Below are positions 45,205 to 55,496 of a stretch of 64,000 bases of DNA, piece by piece. The notes beneath the pieces were generated by a model, which did no database searches, was not told the origin of the DNA, and was given only the letters and a program-made list of their open reading frames with translations. Origin of the DNA: Paulinella micropora (taxonomy: Eukaryota; Cercozoa; Imbricatea; Euglyphida; Paulinellidae); the NCBI GenBank assembly GCA_019918135.1, contig WBZZ01003221.1, positions 1 through 64,000 of the forward strand, read 5' to 3'. How positions within the stretch are numbered: the first letter of the stretch is position 1; every line of letters starts with the position of its first letter. A program made the position numbers and the translations under genes.

Positions 45205-45745
45205 CGACAGAGTAGCAGTCCTTCCGAACCGGAAGGCTTACTAGACCACGGGCAATGATTTTTGCCGGAATTAAAGGAGGTGTGCGCAGAGGGTGGGCAA
45301 TGCAGTGAAGCACTTGACCACATTCTAGTCCCAATAACTAGTCAATACAAGCGTCCAAGTATTACTATTCCGTTATTAAATGTCAAGTGTTTTCAGTTCA
45401 CTTATGCAGTGTTGTTACCTTTTAACTCTGAGTACAAACAGTGCTGCTTGAGCACAAGAACTACGATCCCTATCCGTTCCATCTATTGCTATCCGTTCTA
45501 TAATTGGTTGGTCTACATAGGTCCCGACGGAGACCAACTCTATTCTAGATAAAGCGAGAATGTCTCGAAAGGAAGAATTGTAGATTGTGCCACTGTAAGT
45601 TGCACATCCTTTCCGTACTTGTAAAGAAATATGGTAATATAAAGGCAAATGGCAAGGAGGGCCGGCAGAGAATATATTTACGTGAATTTGCCATAAAGGA
45701 CAAATCCGGTAACGGATATTCTCAAATAACGGTATTTCTCCAACG
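45205..45745 (-). repeat. 5' LTR of the minus-strand Copia
   Basis: 541 bp, identical in length to 36944-37484, and followed by the target duplication TGGTC at 45746-45750. Confidence 0.93.
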
Positions 45746-45748
45746 TGG

Positions 45749-46398
45749 TCGGGCGAATCTATCGTCACCTACGCAACGAGAAGGGATTATTCTTCCCGGC
45801 GGCTGTCGACAAAGGCATAGTTGAGCTCATCTCCTACAGCGACTCCGACCTCGGTAATTGTCAATTTATCCGTCGATCGCGGAATGGCGAACATCATATG
45901 CTAACAGGCCCCGTGAGCTGGAACTCCCGACGCCAATCGACCGTGGCGCTCTCAACCATGGAATCGGAGACGATCAGTCTATCCCAGACTACCCGGACTG
46001 CAATCGCACTACAGTCATTCTTAACGGAGTTGGGATTTCCGGTCACAAACCCTGCTGTGATTTATGCCGACAATCGCTGATCAATTACGGCATCGACTAA
46101 CGGACTCGGAGGTCCACGCGCAAGGCATCTTTCACTTAAGCACCACTATGTGGTTGAACAGGTGCGAGACCAGAAAGTCACCGTCCGGTACATACCATCT
46201 GCGGAGAACTTGGCGGACATCTACACTAAACCGTTACCGGTCCCGCAATTCAACAGTCTGGTTGAACAGTTCATGGTTCGTCTTTCGGACTACCTTGCGG
46301 ATGACGAGGACAGCATACCACCAACGGCACCGACCTTGCCTACCGCACCTGCAACTCCGAAGAAGAAGCGTGCAAAGAAGAAGGCTGCGCGGAAGTAA
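45749..46398 (+). pseudogene. Right half of the interrupted Copia: RT end and RNase H
   Basis: Continues the 36083-36943 remnant: GRIYRHLRNEKGLFFPAA, ELISYSDSDLGNCQFIRRSRNG, GPVSWNSRRQSTVALSTMESETISLSQTTRTAIALQSFL (Copia RNase H). After a frame change near 46,080 it reads HYVVEQVRDQKVTVRYIPSAENLADIYTKPLP and a Lys-rich end. Confidence 0.85.
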
Positions 46399-47610
46399 AT
46401 GATCTGCTTGAAAATGTTGCCACGCTCCGGACAATGAACCACCGCTCAATTGGCGACGGCTGCAATTCTTCGAACCGGGAGGGAATCACGATAATCTATC
46501 TTCCTTTCCTGTCCTAGAATAGGTAATCTATATATTTTTTTCCCGGACGATACCCCCTACGGGAAGCGCTCGAAAAAAAATTTCTCGGGCTCATATCATA
46601 TCAATTGGTAACTTCATTTCATATTTGTTCTTTCATATTGATACATTGATTTGATCCTATTAATATGCTTCACGTTGAGTGAATGGATTGCGTTCATGTC
46701 ATTTTTTGTAACATGAATTATACCGCCATACACCATTTGTATTTTTGTAATACCTGCTATGTAATGCGGCCCTCGGCTTCATATCGTTAATTTAATTAAC
46801 GGCATTTGTTGTCGTTCATTGAATATACGGATATAAAGTCCGGGGGGGGGGTGCATTATACCACTAGATGGCATAATATATATATAAGGAATAGGACTCA
46901 ATATCATTAAAGGTTTTAATATTTAGCAATAAGTTTGACTAGCACGTGACCGTAATTATTTACAATGTGATAAGCATTATAATTTTTACTTGTCTGGATT
47001 GACTTTAGTAACAGCTCATAACGCTACCGCTACTTGCGGTCAATATCAGGACTTTTGCTCTGACTTGCATTTTATATTTGGACTGTGTTGTACTTGCGTA
47101 TATACACCATCCATTTTCACTCACCTCAATTACTGTCATATTTGGTTGTGCACTGGTAACATAAATATACACAGCCAGGATTATTTCGGTGATTGTATTA
47201 ATCTGTGTCCTCATTACTATCGATCTGAATATATAAATTGGTACGGCTTATCATATCTACATTGACTGCTCTATTCCGGTTTCATAAGTGATATTGTTAT
47301 TATTTCATTTATCACAATTCTACTCACCAAGTTGTGTACAAGACAAGTTGTTTATAGCAACGACTTCAATACGGAATTCAGTATTCATTGTCATTAAAGT
47401 AATTACCACTTACTTCAGAAGTGTCTGTCCGATTGTCTGTTACCACAGACTTCTACTTCAAGTGATCAAGACCTAATGTCTGATTCCGGGGCCCGTTGGT
47501 TTGGCACCACCTTGAAGTTGTAGTACCACTTCCAGTAACGTAGCTCGCTGACACATGCATTGTTGAAACAAGTCCAGTAGTCTGCAACATTAACTTTTCC
47601 CATTTGTAAA
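46399..47610 (+). other. Non-coding Copia 3' region with G-run polypurine tract and LTR start
   Basis: No gene seen. CGGGGGGGGGG at 46841-46851 followed by TGCATTATACC looks like a polypurine tract and LTR start for the plus-strand Copia remnant. A TATA-rich segment (46878-46892) is placed as an LTR promoter would be. The LTR end is not identifiable. Confidence 0.45.
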
Positions 47611-47639
47611 CCCCCCCCCCCCCCCGGCATATCAGCTCT

Positions 47640-48928
47640 TTAAGCAGCTTCTTCTCCAACGAAGATCATCGGGTTTGTCGAAGCCATGAACGCAAATGCA
47701 TCCTTCTTTCCTTTGCCTTTCCCACCGACCTCGATTAGACCTCCCCCATCCGCAGCCGGCGCAAGATAAGCCTCAAACGTTCTTGGAACCTCCATGTCAG
47801 TCATCGTCGCAGCAAGGCACGATACGCCCTGCACACCAGCGTTGGCTTTCTTTTTGCCAACTTTCTCTCCCGGCTTTGCGTTACTTCGAGCCACGTTTCC
47901 GTTCCCATTCGGCTTCTGGTTCGCAGTCTGTTTCTGGCTTCCATCCAGTGGCAGTTTCTTTCTGTAACGGTCCTTTAGTGTCGGGCATCGCCTGCCTTGG
48001 TGGTCGTGGCAGGGGATTCTGCACTTAATAGTGCAAGTAAAGCATTTATGAGGATTTCCAAAGTTATAGCATTCTAGTTTTCTGCCCTCCGTTATCGAGT
48101 TTTCCTTAGGTCGCTGCTGCTGAGCCGCCACCATCGCCGTGCCCATCACCCTCTCTTTTTTCGACAACGCCTCGTTCGTTATTACTCTTCTTTCAAAGAG
48201 TTGCTTGAAATCGTTCCACGTAGCCGAGGGTGCTGCCACTTGAGCATCCAAGAATGATTTCCATAGATTCCGATGCTCACATTTCCCCAACGCAGTCTTA
48301 ATAAACTGCATCCGTAGTGTAGCGCTTATTGGTTCCCCGTGAGTATCCAGAAATTGACAGTGCGATTCGAAGTCACTTAGCTGAGCCCGTAAATCCTCCT
48401 TACAATTAAATCTACATCCACAGACCAAGTTGTTTCTTTGCTGCTTTTGATGCGCGTCGTTACCTGGGTAGCGTTCACGAAGCAAATTATTAACTCTTCC
48501 GGTCGTAGTTGCTCCTCTCGTACTAGGTGCCGGACGATGGCATTGCGCTCTGACGCAGCCCCGTATTCTAACCCCTTGTAGAGCCACATGAAGATCTGGG
48601 CCCTTCTGGCCGTAATCTTTCTCCGTTGAGTCGGGGTCAGATCATGCTTCTGGTCCTGTTGCTTGTTGTCAGCGTCCCCACGTCTTTGCCGCGCCGCAGC
48701 TTCCTTAGCTTCCTTGGCCTCCGCACGCAGTTCTGCCTCAACCTCGATGCGCCACTGAAGTACTTCAGCCACCGGCCTCACATACTCCCAGCATTCGATC
48801 GACGATAGATCCGCCCGAACTTGCGCGAACCAATCGTCCCAGCTCCGTCCCGTAACACCATCCTTAAACGTAGGCGCCTTACCTTGTAGGACAGCGGTCG
48901 CAGCATCTTTCAGCGCAGAAGAGGTCAT
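47640..48928 (-). pseudogene. LTR-retroelement gag, minus strand, no adjacent pol
   Basis: The frame starting at 48928 reads DWFAQVRADLSSIECWEYVRP and RRAQIFMWLYKGLEYG. A second frame (48,480-47,640) reads LRAQLSDFESHCQFLDTHGEPISATLRMQFIKTAL and WNDFKQLFERR, followed by a variant Cys/His cluster (CYNFGNPHKCFTCTIKC...CHDHQGRRCP) and a Lys/Gly-rich end. These are features of an LTR-element Gag with nucleocapsid. At least one frameshift near 48,480 is needed. Immediately downstream (minus sense) is a run of 15 G, and no protease or polymerase follows, so it may be a gag-only non-autonomous element. Confidence 0.7.
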
Positions 48929-49361
48929 AACCCTTTATATTAATACTCGAACAGGATCAGTGTTCAGAACCGGAGCACTTGGTGACTTGCTTAATTAGGC
49001 AACTCTGAGATACTTTACTAATACACAGATTGAGGTACAAATTTGGCGCGCTTTAAAGACGCGTTTCCTGACCTGACCGCTACAATTGCCATATTCAGTC
49101 TTATTGAAATTGTATGAGTCCATTCACTAGAGTCAGTCCTAATAATAAACTTCAAGTTCTCAATTTTGGTTTTATACAGCCTATCGAATTATAGTGACCA
49201 ATTCTATTCTACTGAAAGAAGTTGGTACAAAGCTCGGATCCACCGTACTGCACCACGTTCACATCCGTATAAATCCGAGCATGCATCCGCCTCAGGCTCC
49301 TCAGCCCCAACAGGAGACCACCAGCAAAGGCTGGGACGACCCAAAAACGATGGCAGAAAGA
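48929..49361 (-). other. No recognisable gene
   Basis: AT-rich stretch upstream of the minus-strand gag, in the position of its leader or LTR. No matching second copy was found in the window. Confidence 0.4.
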
Positions 49362-50006
49362 CTATCTGTCCTTCAAAAGGAAGGTAAGCATGACCGATCC
49401 GGATACCAGCGTCATACCACCCACTCCCTTTACCCGTCCACGACACAGCCTAAACCCGTGTCTGAACCATGGTTCGCCGCCCCACAGTTCAACGAACTCT
49501 TTGCCAAGCACATTCAGAGATGCTATTGTATCATTTCCTACAATGCATTCCTCCTGTACATTTTCAATAAAAATTTTAGTGAACAGCAAAGGCAATTCAG
49601 CTTTCCCCGGACCATACCCGGCCGCCGAAAATGCTTCGTAACCACCAAAATATTTATCCTTAAGCGCGTTTTCCGCGATAACACTATCAAGGTCCGTACC
49701 TCTATTCATCACTGGACCCAACGTGTCCCTGTGACTATCAAGGTCCTCAACCTTCGTATCCTGTCTATCCTGGCCCTCCGAGGCCAAAATTAATGTCCGT
49801 TCCTCAACCCGCTGCATCCTTGCGCGAGTCCTATCATCACATGACAAGTCATGAGCAACCTCGTCGCCTCCGTGGCCGACAGGCAACTCACCCGACTTAT
49901 CCTTGGTCCTGACTTCCACGTCAGGCACTTGTTGCTGCTCCCGCGTTAGCTGTTCCCGAGCCCGCGTTTCCTGAGCCTTGCCCTGCACACCCATCAGAGT
50001 GTCCAA
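49362..50006 (-). CDS. Unrecognised minus-strand open frame
   Basis: 214 residues with a charged N-terminal part and a more structured C-terminal part (KYFGGYEAFSAAGYGPGKAELPLLFTKIFIENVQEECIVGNDTIASLNVL). No domain is recognised. An aspartic-protease-like identity was considered because of its position after the RS-rich frame, but no DTG/DSG triad is visible. Probably part of a decayed retroelement. Confidence 0.3.
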   Translation of the reverse strand: MDTLMGVQGKAQETRAREQLTREQQQVPDVEVRTKDKSGELPVGHGGDEVAHDLSCDDRTRARMQRVEERTLILASEGQDRQDTKVEDLDSHRDTLGPVMNRGTDLDSVIAENALKDKYFGGYEAFSAAGYGPGKAELPLLFTKIFIENVQEECIVGNDTIASLNVLGKEFVELWGGEPWFRHGFRLCRGRVKGVGGMTLVSGSVMLTFLLKDR

Positions 50007-50061
50007 TCGCGTTATTCCAAACGCATGGCGTTATTCCACACGCAATACCCTGAGCCTGTTG

Positions 50062-51273
50062 TTAAGACTGAGACTGCATTCCCGGCGATCCTTGATTCCC
50101 ACCCCATACCTCCCGCAGGTTGAAAAGCTGGAGATGGAATATATGGAGGTGGGACATACAAAGGCACTTGCTGCTGTGGCGGTGGAGCATAGTACTGCTG
50201 TACCGCTTGCCCGTACCCCGCCGGCAACTGTTGCATCGGCAGCTGATGTGAGTAATAAACACCAGCAGCTCCCGCCGCCGACTGCAATTGCATTGGGGAA
50301 AGCTTCTCGGTCCCCCCCCGTAAGCATTTGCACCAGTATAAGGGGTATTCCCCATACTCGTACCATCCTGTTGGTACCGATTTGATCCCGGACGCTCCCT
50401 GGATCTTGATGGATCACGATCTCGCGGTGGTGACAGTGCACGCTCCCTCGAGCCACGCTCTCGGTCGTAGCATCCCCGATCCCGATCATAGCGAGATCGC
50501 CCTCCTGATCCTTGATCGTTACGGCCACCTTCGCTTCTTCGACCCCGCGATCGCGAACGGCTACGCCGGTCCATCGACCTTGCTCGCTCTCGACGCTCAT
50601 CAGAGCTCGACGCTGGCCCCTTGTACGCCCAAGAGGGATCCTCCAAGTTGGAACCCCTTTTCTGAGGATCATGCATTCCAAACGAAAACGGTGCGTTCCC
50701 CTCATATGAATTGATTGGGTTCCATACGTTGTACTTCTCCCAATCACCCCTCATATAAGGCTTATCCCGGGCAGGATCGATCCATCCTTTCGCCTCATAA
50801 GCCTTCTTATCACGTTGAAGAATGTTACGGAGTTCTTCTCTGTATTTACCCGAATCAAAAAGAGCTCTGAAGGGACACATAGGGTAATCGCGACGCACCC
50901 TTTCCAAAACCTCCTTCTGAACCGAGTTATCCCAATGATCCGGATGCCACTTATCACATGAAGCCTTGCACATAGCTCCCGTCTTGAGTCATGAAGCCGC
51001 AGCCCTCTTCATACAAAGGGCTCGCCCAGCTTTCTTGTTGAAGCCAGGCCTTTCGCCTCGAACCATGACAACCATCACTGTAATAATGACGGCCCCTTCA
51101 CTGGAATTCCTGACTCCCGTACACTTCGTCATCATTCGGATCCAAGGGCCCCCTTGATCTTTACTATGTAGAATTTGTAGATTTCCTTGAGGGGGAGATT
51201 GAGGCTTAGGACTAGTGTATTTCCATCCATCGACAAGGGTCTTCTGCACGCAACGCATTGCTCGACCAACCAT
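50062..51273 (-). pseudogene. Unrecognised minus-strand frame with Cys/His and Arg-Ser-rich parts
   Basis: One frame from 51273 to 50062 is interrupted by a single TGA near 50,985. Around the stop it reads GRALCMKRAAAS, then MCKASCDKWHPDHWD, a possible Cys/His zinc site. KGWIDPARDKPYMRGDWEKYNVWNP and a long Arg/Ser/Asp-rich tail follow. This could be a retroelement gag with an RS-type nucleic-acid-binding tail, or a decayed host RNA-binding gene. The minus-strand LTR at about 52,976-53,187 favours a retroelement. Confidence 0.4.
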
Positions 51274-51322
51274 GTAGTCCTCGACATTCCAAAATTCTGT
51301 GCTGCGTCCACACTATCCACCT

Positions 51323-52978
51323 TTATGAACTCCCACAGCTCCTTAATATTTCCCTTGGAACTACTTGACTAACTTCGCAAAAGTAGGATTCTTTGTCGAA
51401 AAGAACCTCCGCCACAGCCTTAAAGGCCTCAGCACTTGAGAGTATGATGGCTATGTCCATCACTATTTGAAACGCATAGTGCAACACTTGCTTCTTTGCC
51501 AGCGTCCACCTGGCTTCATTCTTAAGCTGATCCACCTCCTGATTCTTTGACGAAAAAGAATGGAAATTCTTCTTGTTCTTGAGAATAAAATAATTGAAAT
51601 TCTTTTTTTTCTTGAGCATGAGATCAATGCTCTCCAAACACATAGCATCAAGCATCAATTGCTTGAGCTGTTCCCAGTGAGTGCTCCATTCCTCACTCTT
51701 CGAGATCCATTCGTTGTCAACAGCCTATCAAAAACGAAAAAACATGTTCGTCACGATGGCAACATCCTCGGGCAGTATAATGCATGCTGAGCGACAGACG
51801 CGACGTACTTCAGCCAGCCACGCACGAATATCACCAACATGCTTCGTGTCTGATGTCTTGTTGATATTAATATAGAAAGCCTTTTGATCGCCCAGAAGAT
51901 GATCCACGTCTTTCTGATGTCGTTCCACCGTACGATGTCGTTCCTCCTCGTTACTCTCGATCTTACGAATCCAAGAGGAGACCTTCTGCTTTCTACGAGC
52001 ATCTTGCTGATTCCAAGCAATAGCAAAATGAGCAATCTAGCTATGAAAGCAATCGAATCTGCCACCAGCAGTTGCTCCACTGTATTGAGCTTCTGAGAGG
52101 CTGTCACAGAAGCACAAGTGGGAAGATTCCCACTTTCATCAACTGTCTTCCAAAGCTGATCAATTTGATCGAAAAGTTTGGTGAGAATGTCGTCAATCGA
52201 AACTACGTTCACTGATACGCTCGTAGGAAGAAAAATTAGATTTCCTATTGATTACATAGTGGATGACACCACTTCCCACGCTCAAACATAAAAAAGATTG
52301 AAATTTTGCATTTTATCCCACCTGGGATGTCTTTCCTCTAAGAAGTCCCAAGCTTGCTAGCAACCAATCAACAACCAATCAAGTATACAGATGTTGCATA
52401 TAATGCTTGAAGAAATCATTGAAGAATTTATTACTAAATAAAAAGACATTCCATACCTCCGTTTGGACAGTCTGCCCGCTGCAAAATTGAAATGCACCAG
52501 CCTGTCGGTAGAAACAATCAGTCTGGACACTGCCAGCTTCTCAGGAATCCAATATGGTGTTTCTATCCTCACAGCTTCTGAGATTTGTACAACAATCTCA
52601 GCTGCAACCAAGATGTCAGCCACTGTAGTCTGTCACACTTTAATTGTAGATCACACATCTTTGACACCTTGTTCAGCCAAGGCATCGACGAGTGCTTTGA
52701 CAGTCTGAACTGCCTTTATCGAAGGAAGCTGATCAGCCCAAGTGTCCACAAGTTAGACGATGCCTGAGCTTGCTAAATCACATGTAAATCGTCCATGCGA
52801 AGAGCAGGTGTTCCAACAAGCATAGGAGTAGCACTCCTGAATAAAAAGAACTCGTCCACAAGGATGATGTCAGCTTCATCCTGCGTAGACCGACCGACGG
52901 AGGCATCCTCAAGCCTCCTACACTATCACCCAACTGTGTAGCATACGGACTTCCTAGCATACTCTTTCTCCTATGCAA
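51323..52978 (-). pseudogene. Fragmented minus-strand coding pieces of unknown family
   Basis: Several helical-looking segments can be read in alternating frames: DASVGRSTQDEADIILVDEFFLFRSATPML (about 52,930-52,820), VDTWADQLPSIKAVQTVKALVDALAEQGVKDV (about 52,750-52,660), QTTVADILVAAEIVVQISEAV, SIDDILTKLFDQIDQLWKTVDESG (52,212 on), YININKTSDTKHVGDIRAWLAEVRRVCRS (51,860-51,790) and a last piece to 51,323. No family is recognised. The consistent strand and order suggest one decayed gene, perhaps the gag of an LTR element. Confidence 0.3.
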
Positions 52979-53187
52979 TTATAGTATGTAAGATTGAGAG
53001 AAAAACAGAGAGAATAAATGGAAAACAGAAGGCACACAACACAAGATCTAACACACACACACACACGACACTGCTTCCCAACAGCTTATGTGATATGTCT
53101 GTGTCCACTTGCTACCTTGTTCAAGTCAAAACCAGACGTGTGTACTCCTAATCAGAAATCTTCACACACAATCTGTTTCTATCACTC
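52976..53187 (-). repeat. Possible LTR, minus strand
   Basis: On the minus strand the purine tract TTAGGGGGAGAG is followed at 53187 by TGATAGAAACAG, the layout of polypurine tract plus LTR start. The unit ends near ...ATAATTGCA at about 52,976. No second copy was found in the window. Confidence 0.4.
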
Positions 53188-53789
53188 TCCCCCTAAGGGA
53201 GAGTCAGACTAATTCAAACAAAACTTGAAAAGAGTCAACACCTTTTTCTGTTCGGATTTTCAAGGTGTCAAAAACTCCAAGAAAATCAAAGCGAGAAAAA
53301 AGTGAGGACTTTGGCTTTTGTGAAGCTCACAAAAATAAAAAGCAAACACAGTTTAATTTTTCTTAGTGACTCTAGATGTAACAGGAACAGAAAAAACTGG
53401 AAAGAAAAGGGGGAGTGATCCAAAGGCTCCTCCCCCCTTTTCGTTTTGAATTTTGCTATCGTTTGCCATTTTTGCCATATTCGTTCATATAAGGGCGATA
53501 ACAGCATAAATCCTTATTTTTTACACGGGTAGTATAGGGTGCCACTTCGGCACACTTTTTCAAGACACGCCCCCCGCCACCAGAGACGCACACCAAAGCA
53601 AAAAGGAAATGAGCCCAACAACAAAAAACAAAAAGGTAATAGAATTCATCAGCAAATACTTCAATGCGACAGATCGTTCGTTTTGTGCGACGAATCTTTT
53701 TGCTTTTTTTCTCCGTCGTTAGTTTTAGTTTTTTTGTCGCACTTCGGCTCAAAAATCAAGACACACATTTTCTCCAGGAGGGCAAATTT
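53188..53789. other. AT-rich boundary region between retroelements and virus-like block
   Basis: No convincing gene. It contains an inverted repeat (AAAAGGGGGAG at 53405 and CTCCCCCCTTTT ending 53441), a small hairpin GTGCCACTTCGGCAC (53550-53564), and A/T-rich tracts. The left terminus of the virus-like element should lie here. Confidence 0.4.
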
Positions 53790-54725
53790 CTACAAATCAA
53801 AAATTACCTTTTTCTTTTTGTGCCATTTGGTTTCAATTATGTTTTCTGGTTGTATGTCTTCTTTTTTTAACTGTTGCTTTATTTTCTTTTCCTTCGTTAA
53901 ATCTTGAAAAAGGTCGTGAATTTGGTTTTCATCATCAACTGGCTTTTCAAACTTAGTCTTTAATAACTCACGGGGGCTGACTAGTTCTTTGTTAGATAGC
54001 ACAATCTTAAATCCGTTTCTACCCAAAACCGTATATATTTGTTTTGACCAAGTTCGTCCTCCTTTTGAAAATAGATTTTGTTGAACTTCTCGTCTTACCT
54101 TATCGCCTGGTTCAAATTCGTTAATACTTTCATCTCTTTCAATTTTTTGTTTATTAGTAGCTTTTCCATTCAATACATAAATTGGTCTAGCTTTGATTGT
54201 TGGATGAAAACGATTATTGTAAGCTTTGACCATATCATCAATGTATGAGACCCAGTCAAAGTTCCCATTTGTTTCAAATAGTATGTCAAGCCACCTTCTA
54301 ATAGTTCTAATAACTCTGTCAACTATCGCAAGTGCTTTGTGGTCTCCTACTTCAACTGTTCTGTGTTCAATGTTATGTTCATCAAAATATTTATTAACTG
54401 CTCCTTTGTATTCTCCTCCGCTATCTGTTGTAATGATTTCTGGAATATATGGAATAGATTTTAAGCCAGTATATACTTCATTCGCAGTTTTATTTTTTAG
54501 CGGTCTGACTTCTAACAATCTACTATTAGTGTCAATCCAAACCAACATAAAGGCATATTTTTTATTACCTGGTTTATCTTTTAACTTAGACATATCCGCC
54601 AAATCTACGAACACTTGTTTCAACGGTTTATCAGCCCATATTGTATTCCATTTCTTACTTTGTTTTTTTTGGTAATGTAGTTCTAATGCCTGTTGCTCTT
54701 TCAGTTCTTGTATATGGTCGTCCAT
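53790..54725 (-). CDS. Retroviral-type (Polinton/virophage) integrase
   Basis: 311 residues. It inserts the viral DNA into the host genome. The RNase H-like core shows QVFVDLADM (D41), IITTDSGGEYKG (D101) and GDHKALAIVDRVIRTIRRWLD. The third acidic residue, usually Glu, is read here as D136, 35 positions after D101. NNRFHPTIKARPI follows as in Polinton integrases, then an SH3-like C-terminal part (FEPGDKVRREVQQNLFSKGG, WSKQIYTVLGRNGFKIVL, SPRELLKTKF). No N-terminal zinc finger is visible in this frame. The 110-residue frame overlapping its start carries Cys pairs and could be a separate gene. Being at one end of the element fits the usual layout. Confidence 0.9.
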   Translation of the reverse strand: MDDHIQELKEQQALELHYQKKQSKKWNTIWADKPLKQVFVDLADMSKLKDKPGNKKYAFMLVWIDTNSRLLEVRPLKNKTANEVYTGLKSIPYIPEIITTDSGGEYKGAVNKYFDEHNIEHRTVEVGDHKALAIVDRVIRTIRRWLDILFETNGNFDWVSYIDDMVKAYNNRFHPTIKARPIYVLNGKATNKQKIERDESINEFEPGDKVRREVQQNLFSKGGRTWSKQIYTVLGRNGFKIVLSNKELVSPRELLKTKFEKPVDDENQIHDLFQDLTKEKKIKQQLKKEDIQPENIIETKWHKKKKVIFDL

Positions 54726-54987
54726 CGCACCTTCTAATAGTATTACTTAATGCTTTATCCTTATATATTAATCTTTCTTCTTTTTCTATTTCAAAACAAT
54801 AATTAGAACAAAACTCATAAGTATAAAATCGATCGAATGTATCGTCAATTGCTGTAATCTGTCTGTTAGCTAAGCACAAGCTCAATCCACACACATAACA
54901 GCTATTGAAGTCATACTCAAAACGATTATATAGATAGTCCATAATGTATAAACGAACATCTAACGGTAGGTTCTTAATTTCACTCAT
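54655..54987 (-). CDS. Small Cys-pair protein overlapping the integrase start
   Basis: 110 residues beginning MSEIKNLPLDVRLYIMDYL, a hydrophobic pattern like an F-box helix. CYVCGLSLC and FCSNYC follow, together a plausible zinc site. The C-terminus is basic. It overlaps the integrase frame by about 70 bp in a different phase. ATATAT sits directly before its ATG, as with other genes of the block. It might be an F-box-like adaptor, or the N-terminal zinc part of the integrase displaced by a frameshift. Function unknown. Confidence 0.65.
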   Translation of the reverse strand: MSEIKNLPLDVRLYIMDYLYNRFEYDFNSCYVCGLSLCLANRQITAIDDTFDRFYTYEFCSNYCFEIEKEERLIYKDKALSNTIRRCDGRPYTRTERATGIRTTLPKKTK

Positions 54988-54992
54988 ATATA

Positions 54993-55496
54993 TTAGAACT
55001 TTAAAAATATCTTAGATGTATCATTGTTTTCTTTTTTTGGTTTCTCGGGTTGTTGATTATAAACATTAACTGATATGTTTGATTTCTTGCCTTTACCTTT
55101 CTTAGGCTGTTCCTCTTCCTCACTTTCGCTCTCACTCTCGCTTTCTTCCACTTTCTTTTTTGCCACTTTCTTTTGGGGTTTCTTTTGCTTAGTCTTAATC
55201 TTCATCTTGGATATTCTATCCGCAATTAGGTCAAGCATATCTTGTTCTACTTCCTCATCCGAACTGCTCTCCTCACTTTTCTCGCCATCTCTACCATCAA
55301 TCATATCCTTAGCCAACTGCTTTTTAGACACGTGGTCCATCTTTTCGTCTTCGTTCATTTCTTTCGCATTCTTCGCCTCTTCCTCCGCGAGCAATTCCGT
55401 CGCCCTCTCAATCTTTCTCTGCCTCGCATACTGTTTCTTCATTACAGTCGCTTTTTCAAGGTTCTTTATGGCAATCTCTCTATTACCTCTAGGCAT
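54993..55496 (-). CDS. Highly charged protein of unknown function
   Basis: 167 residues. Helical, Lys/Glu-rich N-terminal half (coiled-coil-like), then an acidic Ser/Glu run, a Lys-rich segment and a polar tail ending SKIFLKF. No family is recognised. It is divergently placed against the fibre gene, sharing a 66-bp AT-rich spacer. A scaffold or DNA-associated role is possible but unsupported. Confidence 0.6.
   Translation of the reverse strand: MPRGNREIAIKNLEKATVMKKQYARQRKIERATELLAEEEAKNAKEMNEDEKMDHVSKKQLAKDMIDGRDGEKSEESSSDEEVEQDMLDLIADRISKMKIKTKQKKPQKKVAKKKVEESESESESEEEEQPKKGKGKKSNISVNVYNQQPEKPKKENNDTSKIFLKF

Larger units (their letters stand above)
36944..45745 (-). mobile_element. Complete-length Copia LTR retrotransposon, minus strand
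   Basis: Two 541-bp LTRs (36944-37484 and 45205-45745) flank an internal region that reads gag, protease, integrase, RT, RNase H on the minus strand. The target duplication TGGTC is at 36939-36943 and 45746-45750. Removing the element restores the host Copia frame (...DVAYSMV then GRIYRHLRNEKG...). A polypurine tract (GAAGGGGAG on the minus strand) abuts the 3' LTR at 37485. Gag and pol frames are interrupted, so the copy is probably dead, but the LTRs differ at only about ten sites by eye, suggesting a fairly young insertion. Confidence 0.93.

Noticed and set aside
36944-45745. Segmental duplication as the cause of the 541-bp repeats at 36944 and 45205
   Set aside because: Equal length, a TGGTC duplication outside both copies, an adjacent polypurine tract and a Copia interior fit LTRs.
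50062-50973. Host SR splicing factor
   Set aside because: It has an Arg-Ser-rich tail but no RRM. The frame is interrupted, and LTR-like sequence upstream points to a retroelement.
53456-53752. 98-residue minus-strand frame left of the integrase
   Set aside because: Low-complexity Lys/Cys composition, no motif, and it overlaps the putative terminal region of the provirus.
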